Source: SHLQ01 sp964610745 (GTDB lineage: Bacteria; Actinomycetota; Acidimicrobiia; Acidimicrobiales; SHLQ01). Taken from it: a DNA stretch of 64,000 nt. Of this stretch, positions 18,027-27,463 are shown piece by piece (positions within the stretch are counted from its first letter, which is position 1; the number at the start of each line of letters is the position of its first letter). Position numbers and translations under genes: made by a program. The stretch lies in contig CAZSYL010000005.1 in the NCBI GenBank assembly GCA_964610745.1, positions 39,137 through 103,136 on the forward strand, read 5' to 3'. A model generated the notes under the pieces. It had not been told where the DNA came from. It saw only the letters and a program-made list of their open reading frames with translations, and made no database searches.

Positions 18027-19085
18027 ATGGGGGCCCACATCACCGGAACCGGTGTCGCATTGCCAGAGAACGTGGTTACCAACCACGATCTGGCAGAGAT
18101 CATGGACACGTCTGACGAATGGATCGTCAAACGTTCCGGGGTCAAACAACGACGGTTGGCAGATCGAGGTGTCGGTTCTGCCGAGCTTGGCGCTGAAGCG
18201 GTCCTAGCTGCTGTTTCCGATGCAGGTCTTGCTCCCGGCGACGTCGACGCGATCGTCTCTGCAACGATGACGCCTGATCATTACGCCCCCGGCAATGCAC
18301 CATTGATCCAGACCAGGGCTGGTCTCGGAAATGTCGGTGCCTTCGAGATTCGCCAGCAGTGTGGTGGCTTCCTCTACGGAATGGACCTGGCGGACATGCT
18401 GATCGCGACCGGGCGAGCCGAGACGGTCGTCGTGGTCGGGTCAGAGGCCCACCGCGGCTACATGCCCTTCGGTGCAAGCCTCGACATCCTGCTCGGAACC
18501 TCGAACGCCGAACCAACCCCGGAGGACTACAAAAGCGCGACCGCCGCACGAGCATGGGCGGTGCTCTTTGGAGACGCCGGTGCTGCAATGGTCCTTCAAC
18601 CAGGAACGGACGAGACAGGTGTTCTGGGCTCGAGTCTTCACAGCAACGGCGAGCTCTTCGATCTCATACACGTCCCAGGACCCGGCTTCATCCACCAGCC
18701 GTGGTCGAGCCACGAACAGATCGAGGCTGGACTACACGAGCCGCAGATGAACGGAGGCGAGTTGTTCCGCCAGGCGGTTCGCCTGATGCCCGAGTCGGTG
18801 TTGCGTGTCCTCGAAGACTCGCCCTACGGCCTCGACGATGTCGATCTGGTTCTCGCCCATCAGGCCAACCAGCGAATCCTCGACGGCATTGCCAAACAGT
18901 TGGGGATCGACCCTGAGCGAGTTCCGTCAAACATTGCTCAACACGGAAACACAACGGCAGCAACGCTGCCGTTGCTCTACCACGACGTTGTGACGCAAGG
19001 GCGGGTTCCTGACAACGCTCTGCTCGCGTTCACTGCGTTTGGCGCTGGCGCTCATTGGGGCGCTCTGCTCTATCGAGAGCCCTAA
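18027..19085 (+). CDS. fabH: 3-oxoacyl-[acyl-carrier-protein] synthase III (FabH-like)
   Basis: This 352-residue thiolase-fold enzyme has the KAS III triad: Cys112 in EIRQQCGGFLYG, His278 in LAHQANQRI and Asn308 in AQHGNTTAA. KAS III condenses acyl-CoA primers with malonyl-ACP to start fatty acid synthesis; relatives also act in natural-product pathways. No fab genes flank it, so a housekeeping or specialised role cannot be separated. The N-terminus reads GAHITGTGVALPENVVTNHDL, as in actinobacterial FabH paralogues. It sits directly downstream of the Glu/Ala-rich gene. Confidence 0.85.
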   Translation: MGAHITGTGVALPENVVTNHDLAEIMDTSDEWIVKRSGVKQRRLADRGVGSAELGAEAVLAAVSDAGLAPGDVDAIVSATMTPDHYAPGNAPLIQTRAGLGNVGAFEIRQQCGGFLYGMDLADMLIATGRAETVVVVGSEAHRGYMPFGASLDILLGTSNAEPTPEDYKSATAARAWAVLFGDAGAAMVLQPGTDETGVLGSSLHSNGELFDLIHVPGPGFIHQPWSSHEQIEAGLHEPQMNGGELFRQAVRLMPESVLRVLEDSPYGLDDVDLVLAHQANQRILDGIAKQLGIDPERVPSNIAQHGNTTAATLPLLYHDVVTQGRVPDNALLAFTAFGAGAHWGALLYREP

Positions 19086-19094
19086 GGCACAGAA

Positions 19095-19757
19095 TCAATC
19101 TTGCTTGGTGACCACGTAGGTGTCGGCGAATCGGTCCATCACCGTGCGATGCTCGGGATCGCTGAACAGGAAGACCAGCGATATCAGGTTGAGCAGTCCC
19201 TGCACGAGCGGCAAGACGAAGACTCCGACGAGCGGAATCAGGACGAGTAGGTCGACTAGGTGATTGCCGCTGCGCTTGATGCCGTCTGGCGTACCCAGCG
19301 GTTCGGTGCCATCGGCTCGAACGATCCTCAGCCCAAGGAGCAGCTTGCCGACGCCTCCGCTGAACATGGTGTTCATCACCGTGTGATAGGTCGTCACTAC
19401 GACCGCGACCACCGCTGTCGCGAGAAAGATCTCCGAGAACGTGAAGTCGACGCCTTCGGAGCCATCAAAGCCGCCGTTGAAAAAGAGCGTGCCGCCGCCA
19501 AGGAGCAAACCGGCAACGAAACCGAATCCGTTTACGAGCACGCCGTCGATTAGGGCCGCAGCGATTCGTAACCATGGGTCTGCGAGTTCCCTGCCATTTG
19601 CGAGGGTCGCGGAGCCGGGCGTGACAAACCCAGCCTGTTGCTGAAGGCCCTGCTGCTGAGGACCGCCCACCCACTGTGCGCCGTCCCACCAGCGGACGGT
19701 TCCGGGAGGATCACCCTGAGCGGGGTACCACCCGGCAGGTTGATTGAAACCACTCAT
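19095..19757 (-). CDS. DUF2510-RDD family membrane protein
   Basis: The start is placed at ATG 19757 (MSGFNQPAG). The N-terminal DUF2510 motif GWYPAQGDPPGTVRWWDGAQW is followed by a Gln-rich linker. An RDD domain then begins at LADPWLRIAAALIDGVLVNGFGF and has three to four transmembrane helices and the LLGLRIVRADG segment. This arrangement is common in actinobacteria. RDD proteins are suggested to be transport-related membrane proteins, with no firm biochemical role here. It converges on fabH with 9 bp between the ends. Confidence 0.85.
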   Translation of the reverse strand: MSGFNQPAGWYPAQGDPPGTVRWWDGAQWVGGPQQQGLQQQAGFVTPGSATLANGRELADPWLRIAAALIDGVLVNGFGFVAGLLLGGGTLFFNGGFDGSEGVDFTFSEIFLATAVVAVVVTTYHTVMNTMFSGGVGKLLLGLRIVRADGTEPLGTPDGIKRSGNHLVDLLVLIPLVGVFVLPLVQGLLNLISLVFLFSDPEHRTVMDRFADTYVVTKQD

Positions 19758-19880
19758 TCGCTTCTCCCACACGTTCGTTGCGCCATATTCTTCACATTAT
19801 GTGATCGCCATGCTGTGCAACGTGATTCGGAGTTCGCCGATTCCCAGACACGAAGAAATGCGATGCTGAAGTGACTGTAG

Positions 19881-20777
19881 GTGCGGAAAGCTCGAGGGCT
19901 GCCCTACTCTGAGCAGGTGCAGCCGATCGACTACGAGACGCATCCCATTCCGAAACTGGAGCGTCCTGTTTTTGTTATGGCCTTCAAAGGGTTGTTCGAT
20001 ATGGGCGAGGCTGCAACAGCGGCGGTCGACTGGCTCTCGATGACCCACAACGGCAAACCAGCCGCATCGATCGACCCTGAGCTGCTCTTCGATTTCCAGG
20101 AGACTCGCCCCCAGGTTCGCCTCGGCGTGAGCGGGAACCGCGAAATTCACTGGCCGGCGAACAACGTTCTGTGGGCACAAACGCCAGAGGGCTCGTCAGA
20201 TCTGCTGTTGTTGAGTGGCGTTGAGCCCAACCTGCGCTGGCGTTCGTTTTGCTCCACGCTCATGGAAATCATGGTCACGACCGAAACCTCCAAGGTCGTC
20301 ACGTTGGGCTCGGCACTGGCGATGGTCCCGCACACGCGGACGTTTCCGGTCACGGCATCGACCAGCGATCCGGAACTCGCTGAAACCCTCGAGATTGGCC
20401 AGCCAACCTACGAGGGTCCAACCGGCTTGATTGGCTCACTGCACCAAGCACTTGCCGGATCGAACATTCCTGCGCTTTCGTTGCGCGTGGACGTGCCGCA
20501 TTACGTTCCCGGGTCACCATCACCAAAGGCCACGTCAGCACTTCTGGCCTCGATTGAAAAACTGTGCGACATTCCCACCGACCACGTGGGAATGGCCGAC
20601 GAAATTCGCAGCTGGGAGTCCAGGGTTCACCTGGCCCTGGCCGATGACGATGACGTGCGGGCCTATGTCGAAGATCTCGAGCGCAAGAGCGATAGCGAGC
20701 CTTCGATCATGTATGACGCGAGCAACGCCGCCGACGAGATCGAGCGTTTTCTACGCAACCAGAAAGAAGACGAGTAG
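19881..20777 (+). CDS. PAC2-family protein (proteasome assembly chaperone-like)
   Basis: GTG start at 19881, with another GTG at 19917 equally possible. The 298-residue product matches the PAC2 (ATP-grasp-like) family of actinobacteria: PVFVMAFKGLFDMGEAATAAVDWL, then SSDLLLLSGVEPNLRWRSF, VVTLGSALAMVPHTR and GPTGLIGSLHQAL. Archaeal and eukaryotic relatives help assemble proteasomes. Actinobacteria carry similar proteins of uncertain role, often near proteasome genes, but none are visible here. It is predicted to be soluble and cytoplasmic. Confidence 0.82.
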   Translation: MRKARGLPYSEQVQPIDYETHPIPKLERPVFVMAFKGLFDMGEAATAAVDWLSMTHNGKPAASIDPELLFDFQETRPQVRLGVSGNREIHWPANNVLWAQTPEGSSDLLLLSGVEPNLRWRSFCSTLMEIMVTTETSKVVTLGSALAMVPHTRTFPVTASTSDPELAETLEIGQPTYEGPTGLIGSLHQALAGSNIPALSLRVDVPHYVPGSPSPKATSALLASIEKLCDIPTDHVGMADEIRSWESRVHLALADDDDVRAYVEDLERKSDSEPSIMYDASNAADEIERFLRNQKEDE

Positions 20778-20813
20778 CACCGCCTCGACCGTGTGGCTCT
20801 GGCGTTCGGTTCT

Positions 20814-21821
20814 CTATCGTTGCGGGCGCTTAAGTTCTCGTAGCGCGGGAAGCACGTCCTTGCCCACCATGTCGATGATGGACATCAGGTCGACGGCTGC
20901 AACCTGGATCGACATGTACTCCGCGCCAATCTCGGTGATGATCGGGGCATAGGCCTCGATCAGTTCATCGACCGAAGACACGATCGTGTACTGGCTAAGG
21001 ATTTCGTCGCGGTCCATCTCGTCAGCTCGTTGACGAAGGACCATCGGGTCGACCGCCTCGAGACGGCCCGGCGCCCGCAGGCCCCGCATCGCTGCAAGAG
21101 ATTCCCAGGCTTCGTCGTCGTTTTCGGCCCAGACCACCCAACGGGTGCACATGACTGGAAGTTCGCCGCGACCGGCTTCTACCGAGGCTTCTCGGAACGG
21201 GATGATGACTCGTTCCATCGTGTCTGCGGGGTTCTTTACTGACGTCGTGATTCCATCGGCGTTCCGGCCAGCAAAAGCGGCCGACTTCGGTCCTCCAGCA
21301 GCCATGTAGATCGGAACATCTGACACTGCTGGGCTATACAGTTTGGCCTTGTCCGCAGTGTAGAACTCGCCTTCGAAATCAACCTTCTCGCCATCGAAGA
21401 GTCGGTGCATGATCTCCAGCGCTTCGCCCATCCGGGCAATACGTTCCTTATACCCAGGAAAGTTGAACCCCATGGGACCTTCGTTGATGTTCTCACCAGT
21501 TCCGACACCGAGAAAGAACCGACCATTCGACAAGCGATCTACCGTGGCCGCTGCCTGCGCGATCATCGCCGGATGGTAGTGAAACAACGGACATGTCACC
21601 GACGTCGCGAACTCGACGCGTTCGGTCAGCGCCGCAGCCGCACCAAACCAAGTCCAGACGAAAGCTGATGCCGAATCCTGATCGACCCATGGGTGGAAGT
21701 GGTCAGAGGCAAAGACGACGTCGAAACCAACCTCTTCGGCGCGAACCGCCTGGTCGATCAGCACCTCGGGTTGATTCGATTCGTGGCTCGCGAGCCAACC
21801 AATTTTTATTTGCGTCTCCAT
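20814..21821 (-). CDS. LLM-class (F420-dependent glucose-6-phosphate dehydrogenase-like) oxidoreductase
   Basis: This 335-residue luciferase-like TIM barrel has KIGWLASHESNQPEVLIDQA at the N-terminus, the DHFHPW segment, SNGRFFLGVGTGEN and the SVKNPADTMERV region. These are features of FGD-type and related F420-dependent enzymes. It would transfer hydride between coenzyme F420 and an alcohol or sugar phosphate. The strand order and the DxFHPW motif favour F420 over FMN, but cofactor choice is inference. It ends 37 bp from the PAC2 gene (convergent). Confidence 0.82.
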   Translation of the reverse strand: METQIKIGWLASHESNQPEVLIDQAVRAEEVGFDVVFASDHFHPWVDQDSASAFVWTWFGAAAALTERVEFATSVTCPLFHYHPAMIAQAAATVDRLSNGRFFLGVGTGENINEGPMGFNFPGYKERIARMGEALEIMHRLFDGEKVDFEGEFYTADKAKLYSPAVSDVPIYMAAGGPKSAAFAGRNADGITTSVKNPADTMERVIIPFREASVEAGRGELPVMCTRWVVWAENDDEAWESLAAMRGLRAPGRLEAVDPMVLRQRADEMDRDEILSQYTIVSSVDELIEAYAPIITEIGAEYMSIQVAAVDLMSIIDMVGKDVLPALRELKRPQR

Positions 21822-21895
21822 GGCCCGACACCGTAGCCCGAGAACAGGGCTCGAAGCTTGTCCAAACGTTGACTCTGTGACGCTTTCACCAACGG

Positions 21896-22882
21896 CTATC
21901 CGCCGACGTCGACGACCACCCGGCCGCGGATCTTTCCTGCGACTATGTCTGCTGCAACCTTTGGTACATCCTCGAGTCCGACCTCGCTGGTTATCGCGTC
22001 GAGCAGGTTGACATCGAGATCAGAGGCAAGACGCGACCAGGCGAGGTCTCGACGTTCCGGCGTTTCGTGCACCGAGTCGATCCCCACCAGCGTGACACCC
22101 CGCAGGATCAGGGGTGCGACCGTGGTTTCAAGGTCCATTCCCTGGGCCAGACCGCATGCCGCAACGCAACCTTTCGGCTCGGTTGCGGCCAGCACGTTCG
22201 CGAGGGTGTGGCTGCCAGCAACATCGATAGCGCCGGCCCAACGAGCTTTGGCCAACGGACGACCGCCGGCCTCGGACAACTCGTCGCGGTGCAACAGTTG
22301 CGAGGCACCAAGGCTCGTGAGATAGTCGCCTTCCTCTGCGACACGTCCAGATGATGCAATGACTTCGTAACCCAACTTTGCAAGCACGGCAACAGCCACT
22401 GAACCCACACCACCAGCAGCACCGGTGACGAGCACGGCGCCGCGCTCGGGGGTAACGCCGTGATCTTCGAGAGCCAGCACCGACAGCATCGCGGTGTATC
22501 CCGCAGTCCCGATGGCCGCTGCCTGATACGTAGAGAACTCTTCGGGGATTCGCGTGAGCCACTCAGCCTGCACACGAGCTCGCTCTGCGAGGCCTCCCCA
22601 GTGCTTCTCACCAACATCCCACCCGTTGAGAACAACTCGATCACCCGTCTTGAGGGCCTCGCTGTCAGAGTTCAGCACCGTGCCCGCGAAATCAACGCCA
22701 GGAACCATTGGCCAGGAGCGCACGATCGGCGAGGTATTCGTGATCGCGAGACCATCCTTGTAGTTGATGGTCGAGTACTCGACGGCGACAAGCGTGTCGC
22801 CGTCGGGCATCTGTTCGTCGTCGATCGTGGCGATCTCGACGGAGAACTCATCGTCGACGTTGTTGAGAAGAACTGCGCGCAT
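21896..22882 (-). CDS. acuI: YhdH/AcuI-type acrylyl-CoA reductase (MDR family)
   Basis: The start is placed at ATG 22882 (MRAVLLNN); upstream TTG adds 13 implausible residues. The 328-residue medium-chain reductase has no zinc-ligand pattern and carries NYKDGLAITNTSPI, PGVDFAGTV, the nucleotide-binding VTGAAGGVGSVAVAVLAKLG and ASSGR, all characteristic of the YhdH/AcuI group. AcuI uses NADPH to reduce acryloyl-CoA to propionyl-CoA, a detoxification step in DMSP catabolism in marine bacteria. No DMSP lyase is nearby, so general enoyl-CoA/quinone detoxification remains possible. Confidence 0.82.
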   Translation of the reverse strand: MRAVLLNNVDDEFSVEIATIDDEQMPDGDTLVAVEYSTINYKDGLAITNTSPIVRSWPMVPGVDFAGTVLNSDSEALKTGDRVVLNGWDVGEKHWGGLAERARVQAEWLTRIPEEFSTYQAAAIGTAGYTAMLSVLALEDHGVTPERGAVLVTGAAGGVGSVAVAVLAKLGYEVIASSGRVAEEGDYLTSLGASQLLHRDELSEAGGRPLAKARWAGAIDVAGSHTLANVLAATEPKGCVAACGLAQGMDLETTVAPLILRGVTLVGIDSVHETPERRDLAWSRLASDLDVNLLDAITSEVGLEDVPKVAADIVAGKIRGRVVVDVGG

Positions 22883-22937
22883 GGCGCCTGACCCTAGGCG
22901 GTCGTCACCAGTACGACGCAACCGCGGTCAGTTGGTT

Positions 22938-23621
22938 TCAGTTCGGCGTTGGATGGGCAACAGCCGGAAGGTCCTTCAATCCGCTGTAGTTCTGCCATGC
23001 CATACCGGCCAGGATCAACTGAGCTATCAGGAAGTCAAAGCCAAAAATAAAAAACAGCACCACCGCTGCCGTCAGAGCGAAAGCGATCGACACCCACGCG
23101 GCGCGGCGTCGGCGCTGTAGGAGATTGCCGGGGAGCAGGTCGGTCATGATGTGGCCACCGTCGAGCGGAACAACCGGCACGAGATTGAAGATGCTCCAAC
23201 CAAACGTGGTGAAGAGGCCAATTCGGAACAAGTCTCGAATCAATCTGGTCTCTTCGATGATCCCGGCCTGACGGACTCCGAAGATGATCGCCCCAAGTAC
23301 GAGCCCCGTAAGCGGTCCTGCGAAGCTGATGAAGATCGACTGTGCCCGACTCGGGATCTTCTCCAGGCGGTAGCGAGTCAGGCCCGCCATGCCGGCCAGG
23401 CTGATCGCCGGAGTGCCAACAGTCCCCTGTGAGCGCGCCGCGAAGGCGTGCCCGAACTCATGAATCAGCACCGAGGCCACAGCGATGACGGTGAACGCCA
23501 CTACACGAACGAGCAGATCCTCGGTCGGTAGGTTCTGAAACGAAATGAAACCGAAAAATACGATCGTCAAGAGAAACGAGTTCTGGATGCTGACGGGAAA
23601 GCCGAGGAGACGAAAGTCCAT
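22938..23621 (-). CDS. Site-2 protease family membrane metalloprotease (M50)
   Basis: ATG 23621 (MDFRLLGFPV) is preferred over upstream TTG codons. The protein has about six membrane segments. The zinc motif HEFGH lies in the second or third helix (ASVLIHEFGHAFAARSQG), and the third ligand aspartate lies in NLVPVVPLDGGHI, the N-x-x-P-x-x-x-LDGG motif of intramembrane S2P proteases. No PDZ or CBS domain is fused. It would cleave transmembrane substrates within the bilayer. No anti-sigma factor is visible nearby, so the substrate is unknown. Confidence 0.88.
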   Translation of the reverse strand: MDFRLLGFPVSIQNSFLLTIVFFGFISFQNLPTEDLLVRVVAFTVIAVASVLIHEFGHAFAARSQGTVGTPAISLAGMAGLTRYRLEKIPSRAQSIFISFAGPLTGLVLGAIIFGVRQAGIIEETRLIRDLFRIGLFTTFGWSIFNLVPVVPLDGGHIMTDLLPGNLLQRRRRAAWVSIAFALTAAVVLFFIFGFDFLIAQLILAGMAWQNYSGLKDLPAVAHPTPN

Positions 23622-23699
23622 GATCAACAAAGTCTACTCATCGCCGTCGCGGGCAACGGGACAAAACCTCGACCTGGCGATCAGAACAAGATGACTACA

Positions 23700-24581
23700 T
23701 CAGCTGAAACCGAGCTGATCGCCCTCGTCGTCGGTAAGACACGACGCAAGCTGATCGTTAACCCGGGCCTGGTCTTCGGCGTTTCCTGAGAGGTCGGCTT
23801 CGATACTGACCCGAACAAACTCGCGGTCAGAATACAGACCATCGATGCATCCAATCGTGCCACCCGAGAGGACCACACCTGCCTGATCTGCAACCGCACG
23901 GCCGACCGAAACACAATCGACAAACAGGTCGAGATAACGGTTCTGGACGTCGTTGTTGGCGAGGAGATAGTCGAATGGTTCTTCATCGAGCAGGGCGAAC
24001 CAGAACGGTTGGAACTCGGCTCCTGATTGGAGAAGCGAGGAGACACAGGCAGCTTCTGTGGCAGGCAACGGTGCGCCGCCGGCAACGATGAGTCCAGCAG
24101 AGAAATCGTCGAGTGCGCTGGGCGATGCACATTCCTGTACGGCAGTGACGAGCGCGTTCTGTTCGGTCGCACCCCCAGCGACCGACTCGGCAGCCGCCGA
24201 ATCGGCGCATGCTTGTTCCTCTAATGAAAGCTCAAGGCCTGAATCTGCAAGCTCACGGAACGCCGCGGCATTCGCCGAGTCTTCATCGAGAACGAATACG
24301 TCCTCCGGTGGCTCGGTCGTGCCATCGCCCTCGGTCTCACCGCCATCACCATTGGGATCTTCGCCCGCCCCGTCATCGTCTGAAGTTTGGACCGACGTTG
24401 ACGTTGTGCTCTCGTCATTGGTAACAACCTCATCGGAGTCGACTTCATCGTCGTCGATCGCCTCGGTCGTTGAGGTTGTCTCGGTGTCATCGGGGCCGGG
24501 TTCGACCACGGAGTCAGATTGGCCACAGCTGGCCAGCAATACGACCAGTCCGAACAAAATCGCCAGGAACTTCATGGCCAT
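23700..24581 (-). CDS. Lipoprotein of unknown function with acidic linker
   Basis: The signal peptide MAMKFLAILFGLVVLLASCG ends in the lipobox LASC, so the protein should be anchored to the outer face of the membrane. Residues ~25-95 are a Thr/Asp/Glu-rich linker. The globular C-terminal ~190 residues contain several cysteines (ACADSAA, VQECASP, AACVSS, FVDCVSV, IGCIDG, ASCLTD), probably three disulfide bonds. No known domain is recognised. It diverges from the CapA-like lipoprotein gene, with 109 bp between starts. Confidence 0.6.
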   Translation of the reverse strand: MAMKFLAILFGLVVLLASCGQSDSVVEPGPDDTETTSTTEAIDDDEVDSDEVVTNDESTTSTSVQTSDDDGAGEDPNGDGGETEGDGTTEPPEDVFVLDEDSANAAAFRELADSGLELSLEEQACADSAAAESVAGGATEQNALVTAVQECASPSALDDFSAGLIVAGGAPLPATEAACVSSLLQSGAEFQPFWFALLDEEPFDYLLANNDVQNRYLDLFVDCVSVGRAVADQAGVVLSGGTIGCIDGLYSDREFVRVSIEADLSGNAEDQARVNDQLASCLTDDEGDQLGFS

Positions 24582-24690
24582 ACGTTAGGGCGGTCGGACC
24601 CGTTGGCCTGGTCACCACGCAGAGATCGAGGTCACCGCCGAAACGGACGCCCGAAATGTACGAGAGCAGCTGAGCAAGCCAAACTAGAAG

Positions 24691-25800
24691 ATGTCCAAAA
24701 TCACCCCCCGGTTGCAGCGGGCGCAACTTCTCCGCCTCGCCTTCGCGCTGTTTGCCTTTGGGGTTCTCGCTACGGCTTGTTCAACGAGCGAGCCGCAGGC
24801 CGCTGAGTCGACCACCATGACGACCGAGGCCCAACCGCGCCAGGCAGCCGAACCAACAACTACCTCAACCACCTCATCAACAACGACGACGACGACCGAG
24901 CCGCCTCCCCCTCCTGAGGTGGTCGTGCATGTGCTCGGCAGCATTCGTAGTGTCCCGTCACCCGCGGGCAGCACAGCAGAGAACCCGGTCGATGACGGCA
25001 CGACAACCGAGGCTCAAGGCGAGGACGAGTCAGAGCAAGCAGATGACGGTGCTGAACCATCAGCACCGGTCCTAGACACCGACGATGCGACCATAGCTAC
25101 TCTGGGCTGCACCCAATCGACCGGCTGCGAACCTACGGACCTTGCTGCGCTCGCAGCCAACCAGTTCGAGGCAATCAACCTCGCATCGGTCGCCGCGGCA
25201 GTCGACGGCCCCACCGTTCTCGATGAATTTGCTGGAGCGCTCATCGCAAGTGGTGTCTCCACCATTGGTTACGGGTCGAATCTGCAGGAGGCAATCCAAC
25301 CGATCATCGTCGGAATAGACCGACCGGTTGCACTATTTGGTTTGAGCCTGGCCGACGATCTCGTCAGCGAGTCGATCGCGACGGAAACAACGCCTGGAAT
25401 CCTGGCCGGCGATGAGGCCCTCCCGCCACTCATCGAACAGATCATGGCAACCCGAGAAGCGGGTAATCGTGCCGTCGTCTTCATCGACTGGGGGCGTGTC
25501 GAAGACCGGGCCCCCACCGAAGACGAGTTGGCCGACATTCAGTTCCTCGTCGACCTCGGCGTCGAAGTAGTCGTGGGACACGGATCGGATTTCCTGCAGC
25601 GTTTCGAGCGAATCCAAGCAAGCTCGGTCGCCTTCAACCTCGGCAATGCATTTGTGTCAACGGCCGAAGAGCTCCGTACCGACACCGCACTCCTGCAACT
25701 CAGATTCGGCGACGCCAGCGCGACAGCATGTCTCATCCCAGCAGTCGGCGGCGAGACAGGAGTGAGCATGGACGACCCGGTCACCACGGATTGTTCGTGA
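24691..25800 (+). CDS. CapA-like lipoprotein with degenerate metallophosphatase site
   Basis: The lipobox LATAC gives Cys30, followed by a Thr/Pro-rich linker (residues ~38-78). Residues ~130-350 follow the poly-gamma-glutamate biosynthesis CapA (PGA_cap) fold: an LDEFAGALIASGVSTIGYGSN helix-strand, RPVALFGLS, VVFIDWG, then VVVGHGSDFLQRFE and FNLGNAFVS. In active CapA proteins these last motifs read H-W-G, G-H-H-P-H-V-x-Q and Y-S-L-G-N-F. Here the metal-binding histidines are mostly replaced (DWG, HGSD), as is the first GD motif. The fold is probably kept while metal catalysis is lost, perhaps leaving a binding protein. Confidence 0.65.
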   Translation: MSKITPRLQRAQLLRLAFALFAFGVLATACSTSEPQAAESTTMTTEAQPRQAAEPTTTSTTSSTTTTTTEPPPPPEVVVHVLGSIRSVPSPAGSTAENPVDDGTTTEAQGEDESEQADDGAEPSAPVLDTDDATIATLGCTQSTGCEPTDLAALAANQFEAINLASVAAAVDGPTVLDEFAGALIASGVSTIGYGSNLQEAIQPIIVGIDRPVALFGLSLADDLVSESIATETTPGILAGDEALPPLIEQIMATREAGNRAVVFIDWGRVEDRAPTEDELADIQFLVDLGVEVVVGHGSDFLQRFERIQASSVAFNLGNAFVSTAEELRTDTALLQLRFGDASATACLIPAVGGETGVSMDDPVTTDCS

Positions 25801-25807
25801 CGTCGCG

Positions 25808-26446
25808 CTAGTGGCTTGGGTCGAGCAGCTGCCGGTAGATGAGCTGTTGACGCAGCAGCTCAGGACGATCGAACAAGAGCGCATCGAACCCAAGGGTCAT
25901 CGCCGTGACGACGTTCGCGGACGAATCGTCGACAAATACCGCTCGATTCGGCGTGACGTCATAACGATCGCAGAGAATGTCGAAGATCTTGCGGTCGGGC
26001 TTGACCGCGCCCTCACGCCCGCTGATGACCATTCCGTCGAACAACTCAAAGAAGTCATAGTCGGCCTCGATCGATGCAAAGGTGTCCTTGCCCCAGTTGC
26101 TCAGCGCGAGCAGACCTACGCCGTTTCGACTTAGCTGTTCGAGGATCTCTACAGTCCCGGTGATCACCTCGCCAAGGGTCTCTTTCCAACGCTCTGCGAA
26201 GGCCATGACGAGTTCGTGTTGGTCGGGATGCCGCCGGGCCACCTCGGTTGCGACCTCGTGAAGCGGGGTCCCCTTGTCGAGCTCAGCGTTGTCGTTCATC
26301 GTGAAGACGTTGTCGAGAAAAGTATCGAGCTCGACCGGGTCGCTAATCAGCTTTTTATACAGATTTCGGCGATCCCACTCGATCAGCACATTGCCCAGGT
26401 CGAAGATCACATAGTCAAGCCCGCTATTCACTCCCCTATCATTCAC
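25808..26446 (-). CDS. HAD-superfamily phosphatase (YihX-like)
   Basis: This 212-residue haloacid dehalogenase-fold protein has motif I in YVIFDLGNVLIEWD, whose FDLGNV form is typical of the YihX/glucose-1-phosphate phosphatase subgroup. Motif II is ALSNWG, motif III is the Lys in EGAVKPDRKIFD, and motif IV is VFVDDSSANV. A helical cap lies between residues ~20 and 85. It would hydrolyse phosphate from a small sugar phosphate or nucleotide using Mg2+. It converges on the CapA-like gene with 7 bp between them. Confidence 0.87.
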   Translation of the reverse strand: MNDRGVNSGLDYVIFDLGNVLIEWDRRNLYKKLISDPVELDTFLDNVFTMNDNAELDKGTPLHEVATEVARRHPDQHELVMAFAERWKETLGEVITGTVEILEQLSRNGVGLLALSNWGKDTFASIEADYDFFELFDGMVISGREGAVKPDRKIFDILCDRYDVTPNRAVFVDDSSANVVTAMTLGFDALLFDRPELLRQQLIYRQLLDPSH

Positions 26447-26502
26447 GGTCGCCGTCGGTTGGACAAAGTTCTACGCCTAGTTAGACGGGCTAATGTCGAC
26501 CC

Positions 26503-27456
26503 ATGTTGACCGACGGATACCTCAGCACTGATCTCCGAGCCGTGGCCGGGCAGGCACAAGAGTTAGAAGCGAAGAATTATCTGGGTGCGTTCACTGCCGA
26601 AACTGCCCACGACCCCTTTCTGCCGCTCGCGATCGCAGCCGAGCATACGACCACACTTCAGCTCGGCACGTCGATCGCCGTCGCTTTTGCCCGCAGCCCG
26701 ATGACCCTTGCGTACACAGCACGAGACCTCAACGAATTCTCCAAGGGACGCATGATCCTCGGTCTCGGGAGCCAGATCCGCCCGCACATCACGAAACGCT
26801 TCTCGATGCCGTGGTCGGCCCCTGCTGCACGCATGCGCGAGTTCATCGACGCCATGTTCGCCATCTGGTCCAGCTGGGATTCCGGCGAGAGGTTGCGATT
26901 CAAGGGCGAGTTCTACAGCCACACCCTGATGACGGACTTTTTTGATCCAGGGCCCGCAGATCACGGGCGTCCGGAGGTCTACCTTGCCGCGGTCGGTCCG
27001 TTGATGGTCCAGCTTGCAGCCGAGGTGTGTGATGGTTGGATGGTTCATCCATTCACCACGCCGGAGTACTTCCACGATGCTGCGCTACCCCGCTTTCATG
27101 CGTTCATGGATGAGGTTGGCCGAGACCACGAGCTCTGCCAGGTCGCGCTCCCTGCGTTCGTCGTGACCGGTGGTGACGAGGCAGAAATGACCGAGGCAGC
27201 GGCTCGCATCAAGCAACAGATTGGCTTTTATGGTTCGACGCCGGCCTACCTCGAGGTGCTCGAACACCACGGCTGGGGAGACGCTCACACCGAGCTGAAC
27301 GCCATGACCAAAACCGGTCGGTGGGACGAGCTCGGTAGTGTCGTCGACGATGAGATGCTTGCAACATTCGCTGTCGTAGCCGAACCCGACCAGGTCGACG
27401 CTGCGCTAGAAGCGCGCTACGGCAAGACCGTCGACCGCATCACCCACTACGTCTAA
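26503..27456 (+). CDS. LLM-class oxidoreductase, TIGR03617-type (predicted F420-dependent)
   Basis: This 317-residue luciferase-like protein resembles the actinobacterial F420-dependent subgroup: GAFTAETAHDPFLPLAIAAE, LQLGTSIAVAFARSPM, KGRMILGLGSQIRPHI, then FKGEFYSH and VYLAAVGPLM. It would reduce or oxidise an unknown organic substrate with F420. The cofactor choice rests on family membership. Its 3' end is 7 bp from the end of the NRPS gene on the opposite strand, so it is a boundary gene rather than a clear member of that cluster. Confidence 0.82.
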   Translation: MLTDGYLSTDLRAVAGQAQELEAKNYLGAFTAETAHDPFLPLAIAAEHTTTLQLGTSIAVAFARSPMTLAYTARDLNEFSKGRMILGLGSQIRPHITKRFSMPWSAPAARMREFIDAMFAIWSSWDSGERLRFKGEFYSHTLMTDFFDPGPADHGRPEVYLAAVGPLMVQLAAEVCDGWMVHPFTTPEYFHDAALPRFHAFMDEVGRDHELCQVALPAFVVTGGDEAEMTEAAARIKQQIGFYGSTPAYLEVLEHHGWGDAHTELNAMTKTGRWDELGSVVDDEMLATFAVVAEPDQVDAALEARYGKTVDRITHYV

Positions 27457-27463
27457 TCCAACT

